Source: Eubacterium sp. (GTDB taxonomy: Bacteria; Bacillota; Clostridia; Lachnospirales; Lachnospiraceae). Taken from it: DNA of 56,301 nt. The notes below the pieces were generated by a model, which was not told the DNA's origin, made no database searches, and worked only from the letters and a program-made list of their open reading frames with translations. This document shows positions 41,687 to 50,311 of the stretch, piece after piece. The stretch lies in assembly GCA_017437905.1 (NCBI GenBank), contig JAFRWY010000107.1, forward strand, positions 1 through 56,301, in the 5' to 3' direction. How positions within the stretch are numbered: the first letter of the stretch is position 1; every line of letters starts with the position of its first letter. The translations under genes were made by a program, and so were the position numbers.

Positions 41687-42394
41687 ATGGAAGAGACCAT
41701 GAAGGACTTTGAGGAAATGCTGGAACAGTCGTACAGTCTGATGGGGGACGGTGTCCATGACACGGATGAGCTTCTGGCATGGAGAAAAGCGGGAGAGATG
41801 AAGGAATCCCGGGAGAATCTTACCGTCACGGTCAGCGAGGTGGTGAAAGGGGGAGTGGTTGCCGATTTCGAAGGCATACGGGCATTTATTCCCATTTCAA
41901 AGCTGTCCCTGGAGAGAGTGGAAGACTTAAATCCTTTCCTGGGAAAGGAGCTGGAGGTCCGGGTTTTCGAAGCGAATATGGATGAGGATAAGCTGATCCT
42001 GTCTGCAAAGGAGATTCTGAGGGAACGGCAGGAGATCAGCAGAAAGAAGAAACTTTCGGACGTTCGGGAGGGACAGGTATTCCACGGTACCGTTGCCACC
42101 ATCAAGGATTACGGTGCATTTATCGACCTTGGAGACGGTCTGTCGGGACTGGTCCATATCTCCCAGATCGCACATAACAGGATCAAGCATCCGGGAGTCG
42201 TGCTGCAGGAAGGACAGGAGGTGGATGTGAAGGTCATCGGTATCAAGGATGGCAAGATATCTCTCTCCATAAAAGCACTTCTGGAGGCGCCGGAAGAGGA
42301 AACCCGGGCGGAAGAGGAGATCGTGATCCCCGAGGCCGGAGAGATCGGCACCTCTCTGGCGGACCTTCTGAAGGACTTTAAATTCGGAGAATAG
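41687..42394 (+). CDS. S1 RNA-binding domain protein
   Basis: A 235-residue protein with two S1 domains: residues 43-112 (LTVTVSEVVKGGVVADFEGIRAFIPISKL) and residues 125-200 (GQVFHGTVATIKDYGAFIDLGDGLSGLVHISQIA). The charged C-terminus is acidic. Short S1-like proteins of this kind in Firmicutes resemble ribosomal protein S1 pieces and probably bind mRNA. AAGGAGG precedes the start. Twelve bases separate it from the HAD gene, so S1-HAD-PfkB form a likely operon. Confidence 0.92.
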   Translation: MEETMKDFEEMLEQSYSLMGDGVHDTDELLAWRKAGEMKESRENLTVTVSEVVKGGVVADFEGIRAFIPISKLSLERVEDLNPFLGKELEVRVFEANMDEDKLILSAKEILRERQEISRKKKLSDVREGQVFHGTVATIKDYGAFIDLGDGLSGLVHISQIAHNRIKHPGVVLQEGQEVDVKVIGIKDGKISLSIKALLEAPEEETRAEEEIVIPEAGEIGTSLADLLKDFKFGE

Positions 42395-42406
42395 AGGGAG
42401 AAATCT

Positions 42407-43138
42407 TTGAGTAAGAATTTTCTATTTGATCTGGATCAGACATTGCTGGATTTTCATGCGTCAGAGAAAATCGCATTGGGAAAGGTGCTGCAGGCAAACG
42501 GACTGTCCTTTTCCGATGAGATCTATCATGCGTTCAAAACCTGCAACAAGTCTCTTTGGGGAGAACTTGAGAAGGGAAGGATCAACCGGAACGAATTATT
42601 TGAACAAAGGTTCCGTTATATCTTCGGATTCTGTGACGGAGACTCCTCTGACATTGATCCGCTTCGTGTCAATTCCGACTTCATCAGAACCATGTCGGAA
42701 AACGGGGTTCTGCTGGAGGGGGCGCTGGAGCTGTTGGAAAGGATGAGGAGCGGGATCGAAGATGCCCGGATCTATATCGTGTCCAACGGAGCCACCATCA
42801 ATGCCAAAGGAAGGATCGCCTCTACAGGGCTGGACCGGTATATCGACGGTCTTTTCATCAGTGAAGACATGAAGGTGAACAAGCCGGATCCGGAATTCTT
42901 TGAGATCGTACTCCGGACCATCCGGGAACCCCGGGAATCCTGTATCGTGATCGGGGATTCCCTTACCTCCGATATGGAAGGCGCTAATAATGCGTCCATG
43001 ACTTCCGTCTGGTTCATGCCGGAGGGGGATACGGAGGCTGCCGTACGGACCTACGGGATCGACTACTGTGCCTCTTCCTATGATGAATTGTATCAGATCC
43101 TGAAGACCTGGGCAGACAGTTTTGATCATATGGAATAG
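42407..43138 (+). CDS. HAD hydrolase, YjjG-like pyrimidine 5'-nucleotidase
   Basis: A 243-residue HAD enzyme. Motif I is FLFDLDQTLLDF (nucleophile Asp8), motif II IVSNG, motif III Lys in VNKPDPEFF and motif IV IVIGDSLTSDMEGANN. Length and motifs fit the YjjG/TIGR02254 group, which removes phosphate from noncanonical pyrimidine nucleotides. The start is TTG at 42407, preceded by AGGGAG. No ATG fits. It follows the S1 gene directly. Confidence 0.9.
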   Translation: MSKNFLFDLDQTLLDFHASEKIALGKVLQANGLSFSDEIYHAFKTCNKSLWGELEKGRINRNELFEQRFRYIFGFCDGDSSDIDPLRVNSDFIRTMSENGVLLEGALELLERMRSGIEDARIYIVSNGATINAKGRIASTGLDRYIDGLFISEDMKVNKPDPEFFEIVLRTIREPRESCIVIGDSLTSDMEGANNASMTSVWFMPEGDTEAAVRTYGIDYCASSYDELYQILKTWADSFDHME

Positions 43139-43179
43139 TGGTGGGTATTATGAGACTTGAATATCGGAGGTGACGGAAA

Positions 43180-44088
43180 ATGAAGCATGAAGCATATCTT
43201 TTCGGGCAGGTTCTGGGTACGCATTCCTTTCTACTGAGGGGAGGATTCTTAAAACCGGATGAGTATTCCGAGATTGATGAACACTACTTTCTGCCGGGTG
43301 GTGAGACAGGGACGGCAGCCACCGTACTGGCATCGCTCGGAGTATCGGTCATCATGGACGGAACCTGGATCGGTACGGAAGTGGGACCGCTGATGAAGGA
43401 ATTCTATAAAGGAAAAACCGTGGATCTTTCCGCACTGAATTTTGACTACGAGGATCCGGGAGTTATGGATTATGTGGTGATCGCCGGATTGGTACGGTCC
43501 CCCATGGGACGGTTCCAGACGCTTTTCTCCGACGGAAAGAAATGGTGGAATACCCCGAAGGAAGAGGATATTGCCGGCTGCAAGGCGGCGGCGATCGATC
43601 CTTATTTCGGTGAGGATTCCCTGAAGGGCGCCACGCTTTGCATGAAGCACAAAATTCCATATGTGACCATCGATACCATGCATGATAATTTCCTGCATCA
43701 GCATGCCGCGATCAATGTCATTTCCCATGAATGCACGGATCAGAGCTACCCCGGGATGGCACCGGAGGAGGTTATGGAACTGATGAAGCAGACAACGGAC
43801 GGACTTACGATCCTCACCCAGGGCGGCGGAGACATGCTGTTCGGGCGTAAGGGAGAAGAGACACACCGGATCCCGGCCTATGATGTGGAAGTAAAGAGCA
43901 CCCTTGGGGCAGGGGATACTTATAAGGCAGGCTGCGTCTATGCGCTGATGAAGGGAATGTCGGACGAAGAAACCGTTCGTTTTGCAGGAGCCTGTTCGGC
44001 GGTTGCGATCTCCCGATTCCCGCTTCCCCTTAACCCGCCGGTACTGGAGGAAGTAAAGTCGGTTATGGGGGAGGTGCATAGAGGTTGA
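43180..44088 (+). CDS. PfkB family carbohydrate/nucleoside kinase
   Basis: A 302-residue ribokinase-type enzyme. FLPGGETGTAATVLASLG is the N-terminal substrate-binding signature and STLGAGDTYKAG the C-terminal PfkB signature with catalytic Asp246. It phosphorylates a sugar or nucleoside with ATP. The substrate is unknown. The start follows GGAGGTGACGGAAA, 41 bases after the HAD gene. Pairing with a nucleotidase suggests nucleoside salvage, but sugar use is equally possible. Confidence 0.9.
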   Translation: MKHEAYLFGQVLGTHSFLLRGGFLKPDEYSEIDEHYFLPGGETGTAATVLASLGVSVIMDGTWIGTEVGPLMKEFYKGKTVDLSALNFDYEDPGVMDYVVIAGLVRSPMGRFQTLFSDGKKWWNTPKEEDIAGCKAAAIDPYFGEDSLKGATLCMKHKIPYVTIDTMHDNFLHQHAAINVISHECTDQSYPGMAPEEVMELMKQTTDGLTILTQGGGDMLFGRKGEETHRIPAYDVEVKSTLGAGDTYKAGCVYALMKGMSDEETVRFAGACSAVAISRFPLPLNPPVLEEVKSVMGEVHRG

Positions 44089-44137
44089 TGGTAAATGGAA
44101 CGGTTACTGCCATAAACCTGCGGAATGGAGGAAAAAC

Positions 44138-44221
44138 GTGACAACAAAGGAACGCATCCTGAATGAGGCGCTGAAGATCATAGAAAAGCATGTCCGGTAT
44201 TTCGTCGGACTCTATATGTGA
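44138..44221 (+). pseudogene. Truncated TetR regulator N-terminus
   Basis: A GTG start with GGAGG upstream gives TTKERILNEALKIIEKH, the classic first helix of a TetR protein, then HVRYFVGLYM and TGA after 27 codons. The HTH that should follow is missing. It is a deletion remnant. The surrounding 44,089-44,420 gap otherwise holds only the promoter at 44286 and some GC-rich sequence. Confidence 0.65.
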
Positions 44222-44285
44222 GGCGGCCCGGAAGCGGGAGCCGTCTGCTGATGGGTTACTCCTGTGAGGACGGGGCTCCGGAAGG

Positions 44286-44314
44286 TTGTGCTTTTCGGAG
44301 AATTATGTTAGAAT
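44286..44314 (+). promoter_or_regulatory. Candidate promoter of the lipoprotein gene
   Basis: TTGTGC (44286-44291), a 17-base spacer and TAGAAT (44309-44314) lie about 107 bases before the lipoprotein start at 44421. Confidence 0.5.
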
Positions 44315-44420
44315 GTACGATGTTTTGGAAATGGATGGTGCGGTCATGCTTTGCGGATCGTGCCGGTGGGCATGCCGCCGGGCCTGTCGGGGCAGAGCAT
44401 GATTCAGAGGAGGATATAAA

Positions 44421-44966
44421 ATGAAGAAGAGAGCGGCAGTACTTGTTTTTGCACTGGGACTTGCAATCTGCTTTGCGGGATGCGGAGATAAGAAGGATGA
44501 TACCTCTGCTTCCGGTGGAGGAGAACAGACAACGACCGAGGCGGTAACGGAAACTGCAAAGGGGACCACGGAGAGCTGGGGCGTTTATTCCGAGATCTTT
44601 GTTCCGGACGGAATGAAGCTGACCGGCGGATCCCAGATCGATAAGGAGGATCAGAACACCGTATGGGTGCAGGACAGCCGGAATCAACTGAATTATTATG
44701 TGTTCGGTATCTCCACATCGGAGGATCAGTGTAAGAAGGATGTTGAATCCACGAGGGAATTCAATAAGGATTCCGATCCGCAGGATATCTCGATCAGGTA
44801 CGGAGACAATGAGTGGAAGGGTGTTACCTATAAGTACAACGGAACCACGGACGTTGTTCAGATGTATTCCGTGATCGGAGGCAAGGCGGTTACCGTACGG
44901 ATCGGCGGATATGCATATGATGCCGCATCCACAAAACAGATCCTGGAATCCCTTAAGATAAAATAG
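44421..44966 (+). CDS. Predicted lipoprotein, unknown function
   Basis: A 181-residue protein with a signal peptide (KKRAAVLVFALGLAICFAGCG) ending in a lipobox, AGC with Cys21. A Thr/Ser/Glu-rich linker (22-50) and a C-terminal globular domain follow. The domain (WGVYSEIFVPDGMKLTGGSQ, VWVQDSRNQLNYYVFGIS) was not assigned to a family. It is anchored outside the cell membrane. AGAGGAGG precedes the start. Its 3' end faces the phosphatase gene with only seven bases between the stops. Confidence 0.85.
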   Translation: MKKRAAVLVFALGLAICFAGCGDKKDDTSASGGGEQTTTEAVTETAKGTTESWGVYSEIFVPDGMKLTGGSQIDKEDQNTVWVQDSRNQLNYYVFGISTSEDQCKKDVESTREFNKDSDPQDISIRYGDNEWKGVTYKYNGTTDVVQMYSVIGGKAVTVRIGGYAYDAASTKQILESLKIK

Positions 44967-44973
44967 GGCAGGT

Positions 44974-46809
44974 TTATTCCTCCCGGCCGTTGTAACGTAC
45001 GCAAAGCATGGTCAGGTCATCGAACTGCGGAGCGGTTCCCACGAATTCATTGATCGCATCTGTCAGATGTGCGATCACTTCTCTCGGATGATCCTCGGGA
45101 TGCTGATTTAAAGCTTCCAGCATACGGTCGGTTCCGAAGAGTTCATCATTTGCATTTGTGGCTTCGGCAGCACCGTCGGTATATACGAGAAGGGTTCCGC
45201 CGGGTTTCAGCTCCAGTTCGTATTCCCTGTATTTGCTCATATCCATACCGCCAAGGACAAAACCGTGGCGGTCCTTGATCAGCCGGAACTCGCCCTCCGG
45301 ATCCCGGAGAATCGGAAATTCATGTCCGGCACTGGAGGCAGTGATCTTGCCGGTGGTCCGGTCCATGATACCGAACCATGCGGTTACGAACATATCATTT
45401 TTGTTGTTTTCACAGAGCGTCTTGTTGGCCCTGGTAAGAACCGAGGCAGGCGAGGGCTCTGTTTTGCTGTATTCCTGGATCAGCAATTTGGCGATCATCA
45501 TAAAGAGAGAGGCGGGTACGCCCTTGCCGGATACATCGCCGATGACCAGACCCAGATGCGTTTCATCGATATCGAAGAAGTCATAGAGGTCGCCGCCGAC
45601 TTCCTTAGCCGGAGTCATGGTGGCATAGAGCTCATAATCCTTCTCATTCGGATAGTTTACCGGAAGCACGCCCATCTGGATACTTGAAGCCAGGGAAAGC
45701 TCTGTGGCGACACGCTCCCGTTCTCCCGTAAGCTTCGCAATCTCTGAGGTATGGCGGTCCATTTCCACGACCATATGGGATACGTCGTCTGCCAGAACAC
45801 CGAACTCATTTCGCTGTTTGATCCGGTCCATCTGTTCCACGATGGGAACGCTGTCCTTTGTTACCATATATTCTCGGACACCTTTCTGGACTTTGGCCAG
45901 GGGGCGGATCGCCGCCCGGTTGATGAAGAACAGAAGGAGCACGGAACCGGCAGCGATGGCAAGCGCGGTGATCGCTACGGTCGTGAACAGCTTGGTCATC
46001 AGTGTGGAATGGAACTCACTCCAGTCGTTGCTGAGGATAAGGACTGCCCGGACATCTCCCTCATCATTGAAGATCGGAGTGATGCAAAGATAATAATAAT
46101 TTCCGTCCTTCGGAGAGTCATACCGTTCAAACACAGTCGTTTTGGATGTCTTTACTTTCCGGATCCCGGACAGGGCATTCAGCAGTTCGCTTTCATCCGC
46201 GCCCAGATAGTTCTTCACCTGTTCAGGATCCATATCGCCGTGGATCGCTTCCGAATAATCCTTTGTATTGAAAATGCAGTGTCCCCAGTGCTCATCGCTT
46301 ACATCGATGATGGCGGCCGTTTCATTTTCCATCTGATAGGTACTGATGATCTGGTTTGTGGTGATGGTATCGTAGACGAAGATGGACAGAAGCATCTGCT
46401 GACGCCGGGTATAGTTTTCCAGCTGATCGGGATCGTATTTCGGAAGGGAAACATCCATAGACAGATCTACAACCGGGAAATCCTTTACCATTTCCGCATA
46501 GTATTCCGTATCCGGATCGATGGAAACGCTTCCGCTCTCCGGATGCCTGGCCCAGAAATCAAGGAACCAGTCCAGGTTATCCACATACTCGAAATAGTCC
46601 CTCATTTTCTCTGCCAGAGGTTTCATGAATTCCTGCTTGGCCTCAAGATAGGTCTGGGTACTTCCCCTTGTCTGGATCAGGGCTGAGACAACGATCAGAA
46701 GAGTAAAAATGATCGCAAAGATGGCGCCGACCTGGAAGAGGAGCCGAAGATCTCTATTCCGTTTTATTTTCTTTGTTTTTTCTTTCTTTATCTCTGAATC
46801 CTTGCCCAT
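44974..46809 (-). CDS. Membrane-bound HAMP-PP2C (SpoIIE/RsbU-type) serine phosphatase
   Basis: A 611-residue protein. A first helix at about 23-46, an extracellular sensor domain (50-265) and a second helix (268-292) are followed by a HAMP linker (293-345) and a SpoIIE-type PP2C domain (about 395-608). Metal-binding acids lie in EVGGDLYDFF, IGDVSGKGVPA, VYTDGAAEA and FDDLTMLC. Such phosphatases usually dephosphorylate an anti-sigma antagonist or STAS protein. No such partner is adjacent. It is the last gene of an operon with the histidine kinase (24-base gap) and LytTR regulator upstream. Confidence 0.92.
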   Translation of the reverse strand: MGKDSEIKKEKTKKIKRNRDLRLLFQVGAIFAIIFTLLIVVSALIQTRGSTQTYLEAKQEFMKPLAEKMRDYFEYVDNLDWFLDFWARHPESGSVSIDPDTEYYAEMVKDFPVVDLSMDVSLPKYDPDQLENYTRRQQMLLSIFVYDTITTNQIISTYQMENETAAIIDVSDEHWGHCIFNTKDYSEAIHGDMDPEQVKNYLGADESELLNALSGIRKVKTSKTTVFERYDSPKDGNYYYLCITPIFNDEGDVRAVLILSNDWSEFHSTLMTKLFTTVAITALAIAAGSVLLLFFINRAAIRPLAKVQKGVREYMVTKDSVPIVEQMDRIKQRNEFGVLADDVSHMVVEMDRHTSEIAKLTGERERVATELSLASSIQMGVLPVNYPNEKDYELYATMTPAKEVGGDLYDFFDIDETHLGLVIGDVSGKGVPASLFMMIAKLLIQEYSKTEPSPASVLTRANKTLCENNKNDMFVTAWFGIMDRTTGKITASSAGHEFPILRDPEGEFRLIKDRHGFVLGGMDMSKYREYELELKPGGTLLVYTDGAAEATNANDELFGTDRMLEALNQHPEDHPREVIAHLTDAINEFVGTAPQFDDLTMLCVRYNGREE

Positions 46810-46833
46810 ATGATCACCATATCCTGTAACAGC

Positions 46834-48192
46834 TTATTCTTTGGCTTCCTGGTCCGGAGGGAGCAGCGGGATCATGATATCCGTATAGAATTCGGTCCCT
46901 TCATGGTGGAAATTCGAGATACCGTCATGAAGCTCCACGATGGTAGCGATGGAACGGAGTCCGAGCCCGCTTTTCTTCTTTCTGGTTGAGAAATACAGTC
47001 CGTTGACCTGAAGCGGCTGTCCGTCAAATGAATTCACCGCCACAATATAAAACTGCCGGTTTCTTTCCACATGGGTCGTAAGACGGATATACCGATCCCC
47101 TTCTGGCTGTGCGGATGCGGCCCGGATGGCATTGTCCAGAATGTTTCCGATCATGCTGCAAAGCTCCGGGTTGTCCAGCTCCAGTCTTTTCGGGGAGGGA
47201 AGATCGATCCGGAAATCTGTCTCGACATTGTTAGCTATGGCCTGATTGCGGTAGTAGTTCAGTACGGCATTCAGTGCGCTGTTCTTGCAGAAGATCCGGA
47301 CTTCGTTCTCGGGCAGTTTTGAGATATATTCATCCAGATAGGCTTTGATCTCCGGGAGATTGCCGTCCTCTGCCAGTTGGTGAAGGCTTCGGATCGTATG
47401 TTTGAAATCGTGCCGGATCCGTGCGTTTTCTTCCATGTACCGCTGCTGTTTTTCAAATGTCTGCTCCTGCATTTCCAGCATGGATGTCCGGACACGAAGG
47501 TCCGCCAGGTTGAGCAGGCTTTTAACGATGTGGAAGAAGATGGTTCCGAGCAGAATCTCCAGAAACAGGATCATGAACTGGAGGATAAGATAAATACGGA
47601 AAACGTTATTTACGTAAAGGGTCTCATATTTCATGGGAGCCATGTAAAGATTGACGAACAGGAAGAGTCCGGAGATCGGAAGTGTGATCCACCAGATGGT
47701 GATCTCCTGCATGTGGTCGATCAGCAGACGGGCATATCGGCTCATTAAATAATAGAGGAGAAGGAAACTGATCGTACTGAGCGCGATGCTGGAGACCGCG
47801 AATTCCATACTGGAATCCAAAGCGCCTGAATCCGGGTTGCAGACAGCATCCACCGCGTAAGAAAGATTCACGGAAACGGACATGATCACGCAGATGAAAG
47901 AGAACACGGCTGCAGCCTGTGCCATGCTTGCGGTGACACAGCTCTTATAGATAAAAAAGAAAAGAATCATGATGGGAGCGATATAGAATAAAGGACGGGG
48001 TCTTACCAGACACCTGAAAAGAGCCCCGAGAGGAAGTATGACCAGGGCTGCAAGAAAGAACCGCAATACAGCCTGTTTGCGGCTGCACTTAAATTTATGC
48101 TTCATGGGAGCCATACAGAGAATTCCTGCGGGGATCACGAAGCAAAGGGATAAAGGAGTGAGAAAAAATTCCCGGATATCCATATCAGGCAT
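46834..48192 (-). CDS. Sensor histidine kinase, AgrC-like (HPK10/GHKL)
   Basis: A 452-residue kinase. The first 220 residues hold six to seven membrane helices. After a short coiled coil the phospho-acceptor is His261 in NARIRHDFKHTIRSL. The GHKL ATPase contains IGNILDNAIRAA (N box) and KKSGLGLRSIATIVELHDG (G box). This is the type that senses peptides with LytTR partners (AgrC, VirS). The regulator gene ends three bases before its start, so they are translated as a pair. No AgrB or signal-peptide gene was seen nearby, so the ligand is unknown. Confidence 0.92.
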   Translation of the reverse strand: MPDMDIREFFLTPLSLCFVIPAGILCMAPMKHKFKCSRKQAVLRFFLAALVILPLGALFRCLVRPRPLFYIAPIMILFFFIYKSCVTASMAQAAAVFSFICVIMSVSVNLSYAVDAVCNPDSGALDSSMEFAVSSIALSTISFLLLYYLMSRYARLLIDHMQEITIWWITLPISGLFLFVNLYMAPMKYETLYVNNVFRIYLILQFMILFLEILLGTIFFHIVKSLLNLADLRVRTSMLEMQEQTFEKQQRYMEENARIRHDFKHTIRSLHQLAEDGNLPEIKAYLDEYISKLPENEVRIFCKNSALNAVLNYYRNQAIANNVETDFRIDLPSPKRLELDNPELCSMIGNILDNAIRAASAQPEGDRYIRLTTHVERNRQFYIVAVNSFDGQPLQVNGLYFSTRKKKSGLGLRSIATIVELHDGISNFHHEGTEFYTDIMIPLLPPDQEAKE

Positions 48193-48194
48193 CC

Positions 48195-48926
48195 TTATTC
48201 ACGTGTATTGTTCCGGATCTTTGAGAACATGTAGTTCCGGTAGGTCTGTTCGAGTTCCTTCCGCTTCTTCACGTTATAAGGGAGGTACATGTTGTCATTC
48301 ACGATGCAGACACCGTTCCCGAATTCCGTAACATAATCCATATTTACAAGTGTTCCCCGGTTGATGAGGAGAAACCTGGTGTCTCCGCCCAGCTGTTCCT
48401 CCGCGTCCGCAAAGGTCATCCGGCTCACGTGCTCCGTCATATCCTTATCCGTGATATGCAGATAGTGTCCGTTGGAGCGGATCCCTATGATCTCGGAGAA
48501 GAGAAGACGGCATTCCAGTTTCTTATCCATAAACTCAAAGCTTTTTCCCGCCTGTGTGACCTGACGGGTGATGTCATCCATCAGTCGGTAGATCCTGTCC
48601 TGTTCCGCCGGTTTGATCACGTAATCAAAAGCATGCAAAGAAAAGGCGGACGGCATATGGTCCGTGCTGGTGGTCTGGAATACGATCAGGGCATCCGGAT
48701 CCTTCTCCCGGATCTGCCGGGCAATCTCAACCCCGTTCTCATGCTTCATATAAATATCGAGAAAAATGGTTGAATACCTGAAGGCAGCATAGGATTCAAG
48801 GAAATCCGCCGGATCCTGAAACTGTTCTATTTCTATCTCTGAATGATGATAGGCAGCATAACTCTTTAGGATCGTACTGAGTTGTTCGATATCTCTGGCA
48901 TCATCATCGACGATGGCGATATTCAT
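48195..48926 (-). CDS. LytTR-family response regulator (AgrA-like)
   Basis: A 243-residue regulator. The receiver domain (1-120) has acidic residues IVDDDA, phospho-acceptor Asp57 in IFLDIYM and the conserved Lys in DYVIKPA. The C-terminal LytTR DNA-binding domain (about 140-240) includes IIGIRSNGHYLHI and FLLINRGTLVNMDYV. LytTR proteins bind short direct repeats spaced by about two helical turns upstream of promoters. Four CGTGCCA repeats just upstream of this gene are candidate sites. GGGAGAGG precedes the start. First gene of the regulator-kinase-phosphatase operon. Confidence 0.94.
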   Translation of the reverse strand: MNIAIVDDDARDIEQLSTILKSYAAYHHSEIEIEQFQDPADFLESYAAFRYSTIFLDIYMKHENGVEIARQIREKDPDALIVFQTTSTDHMPSAFSLHAFDYVIKPAEQDRIYRLMDDITRQVTQAGKSFEFMDKKLECRLLFSEIIGIRSNGHYLHITDKDMTEHVSRMTFADAEEQLGGDTRFLLINRGTLVNMDYVTEFGNGVCIVNDNMYLPYNVKKRKELEQTYRNYMFSKIRNNTRE

Positions 48927-49002
48927 AGGCCTCTCCCGTTCTGGGTCTTTCGTTGGGGATTATGCCGTATGATGCGCGATAATCCCTGAAAAAAACGGTT
49001 TG

Positions 49003-49137
49003 ATTATACTATGAGGGTGGGAGGATGTAAACCCCATTCGTGCCAAAATGGCATCAAACGTGCCAATTTTACCTTTCGTGCCACGTTCGTGCCACATGTG
49101 GATAAGCTATTGAAATCATTTTTTTTTCGGATATAAT
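49003..49137. promoter_or_regulatory. Divergent promoters with four CGTGCCA direct repeats between them
   Basis: The minus-strand promoter for the LytTR operon is TTTACA (49026-49031), a 17-base spacer and TATAAT (49003-49008). The plus-strand promoter for the gene at 49185 is TTGAAA (49110-49115), a 16-base spacer and TATAAT (49132-49137). Between the -35 boxes, CGTGCCA occurs at 49039, 49059, 49077 and 49088 (spacing 20, 18, 11), with an inverted TGGCA at 49049 and a CCACATGTGG palindrome at 49092-49101. This is the expected place and style of LytTR regulator sites. Confidence 0.8.
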
Positions 49138-49184
49138 GAACGCATGCAAGGTTGAAACACCGAAGAAAACAGGAGGAAAGAACA

Positions 49185-49568
49185 ATGGCTTTCGGATTCA
49201 AATTAAAAAAACTCGAGACATCTAAGCCATATACGATCGAAGAGCTTTTCGAAGCGATCAAGGATCATGAGTTCACAGCCGGACAACCACAGCTGACCAA
49301 GCATGGACTTACAACGATCATCACATTTCCGCCCATCGACAGAAATAATCAGATCTGGGTATCACCGGGAGGAATGAAGTCACCGTACAGCAAGTTCACG
49401 GTCATGAAGAATGAAGTGGCAGGTCTGGACAACATGGCTAAGAACATAGGACTCGGAGCAGTCACGGGCAGCTGGTCAAGAATGTCGGGAACCTTCGGAA
49501 AAAAAGCGAAGACCTCGGAGGAACTGGTAGTAACCACCTTTGAAGAAATTCAGGCACTTGGGTTATAG
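49185..49568 (+). CDS. Protein of unknown function, likely LytTR target
   Basis: A 127-residue soluble protein without signal peptide or membrane helix. It starts MAFGFKLKKLETSKPYTIEEL and contains TIITFPPIDRNNQIWVSPGG and GLDNMAKNIGLGAVTGSWSRMSG. No family was recognised. ATG 49185 follows AGGAGGAAAGAACA. An upstream TTG was rejected. It is the first gene downstream of the repeat-bearing divergent promoter, so the LytTR regulator is its likely activator. Confidence 0.8.
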   Translation: MAFGFKLKKLETSKPYTIEELFEAIKDHEFTAGQPQLTKHGLTTIITFPPIDRNNQIWVSPGGMKSPYSKFTVMKNEVAGLDNMAKNIGLGAVTGSWSRMSGTFGKKAKTSEELVVTTFEEIQALGL

Positions 49569-49648
49569 GATAGCCTGAAGAGACAGATACAAAATAACCC
49601 CCCAACTAAGTTCATCATTTAAAAAATATAAATAAATGGAGGTAAAGG

Positions 49649-50146
49649 ATGATGAAAAAGATGAAGAAACTTGTAGTTGTAGTACTGGCAGTAGCTATGA
49701 TGACTATGTGCATGGTAGCGTGTGGCACCGTTCAGAAGGACGTAGATGGCGACTGGACAACTTCCACAATTAACGGACAGAGTCTTGAGGATTGGGCAGC
49801 ATCTACCGGCCAGACCGTAGGCGCATGCACAACCAACTGGACAGTAAAAGACGGCAAGCTCAATGCAGTAAGTGCACTTGGTAACGCAACCATGGATGTT
49901 GAGTACAAATCCAACGGATTTGAAGTTAAGGAAAACGGATCTATCGCATTCAGCGTAGCTTACAACAAGGATGCACAGACACTTTCTTACAAGGTGAATG
50001 TAGCCGGCACAGAGTATGACTACGTGATGAAGAAGGGTACAGGTACCGTAGGCGATGCAGCACCTGCTGATGGTGGCGAGGCTGCACCGGCAGAAGGTGG
50101 CGAAGAGGCACCGGCAGAAGGTGGCGAGGAAGCAGTTGAGGAGTAA
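49649..50146 (+). CDS. Predicted lipoprotein with Pro/Glu/Gly repeat tail
   Basis: A 165-residue protein. The basic start KKMKK and hydrophobic core end in a lipobox MVACG (Cys25). The folded part (DWTTSTINGQSLEDWAAS through YDYVMKKGTG) has a beta-rich pattern like small DUF4854-type lipoproteins, by eye only. The tail is made of APAEGGEE-type repeats (about residues 135-165). GGAGGTAAAGG precedes the start. It lies 80 bases after the previous gene and is probably co-expressed. Confidence 0.85.
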   Translation: MMKKMKKLVVVVLAVAMMTMCMVACGTVQKDVDGDWTTSTINGQSLEDWAASTGQTVGACTTNWTVKDGKLNAVSALGNATMDVEYKSNGFEVKENGSIAFSVAYNKDAQTLSYKVNVAGTEYDYVMKKGTGTVGDAAPADGGEAAPAEGGEEAPAEGGEEAVEE

Positions 50147-50183
50147 TCAGATCTTCATACGTAAGGCTTTAACGTGACCTAAT

Positions 50184-50222
50184 AACAGGCGTGGAGCCAG
50201 AGATGGTTCCATGCCTGTTTTT
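50184..50222 (+). terminator. Rho-independent terminator
   Basis: AACAGGCGTGGAGCC pairs with GGTTCCATGCCTGTT with two wobble pairs, followed by T5. It ends the lipoprotein transcript. Confidence 0.82.
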
Positions 50223-50311
50223 CTTTGAAACAAATGGCAGTCGGAAAGCATAGAGGCTGTCATGCTGCCCGGAATGACGGGCAGATATACCATATCTCGG
50301 GAGGCAAAGAG

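Noticed and set aside
44966-44974. A terminator between the convergent lipoprotein and phosphatase genes
   Set aside because: Only seven bases separate the stops and no hairpin with a T-run was found there.
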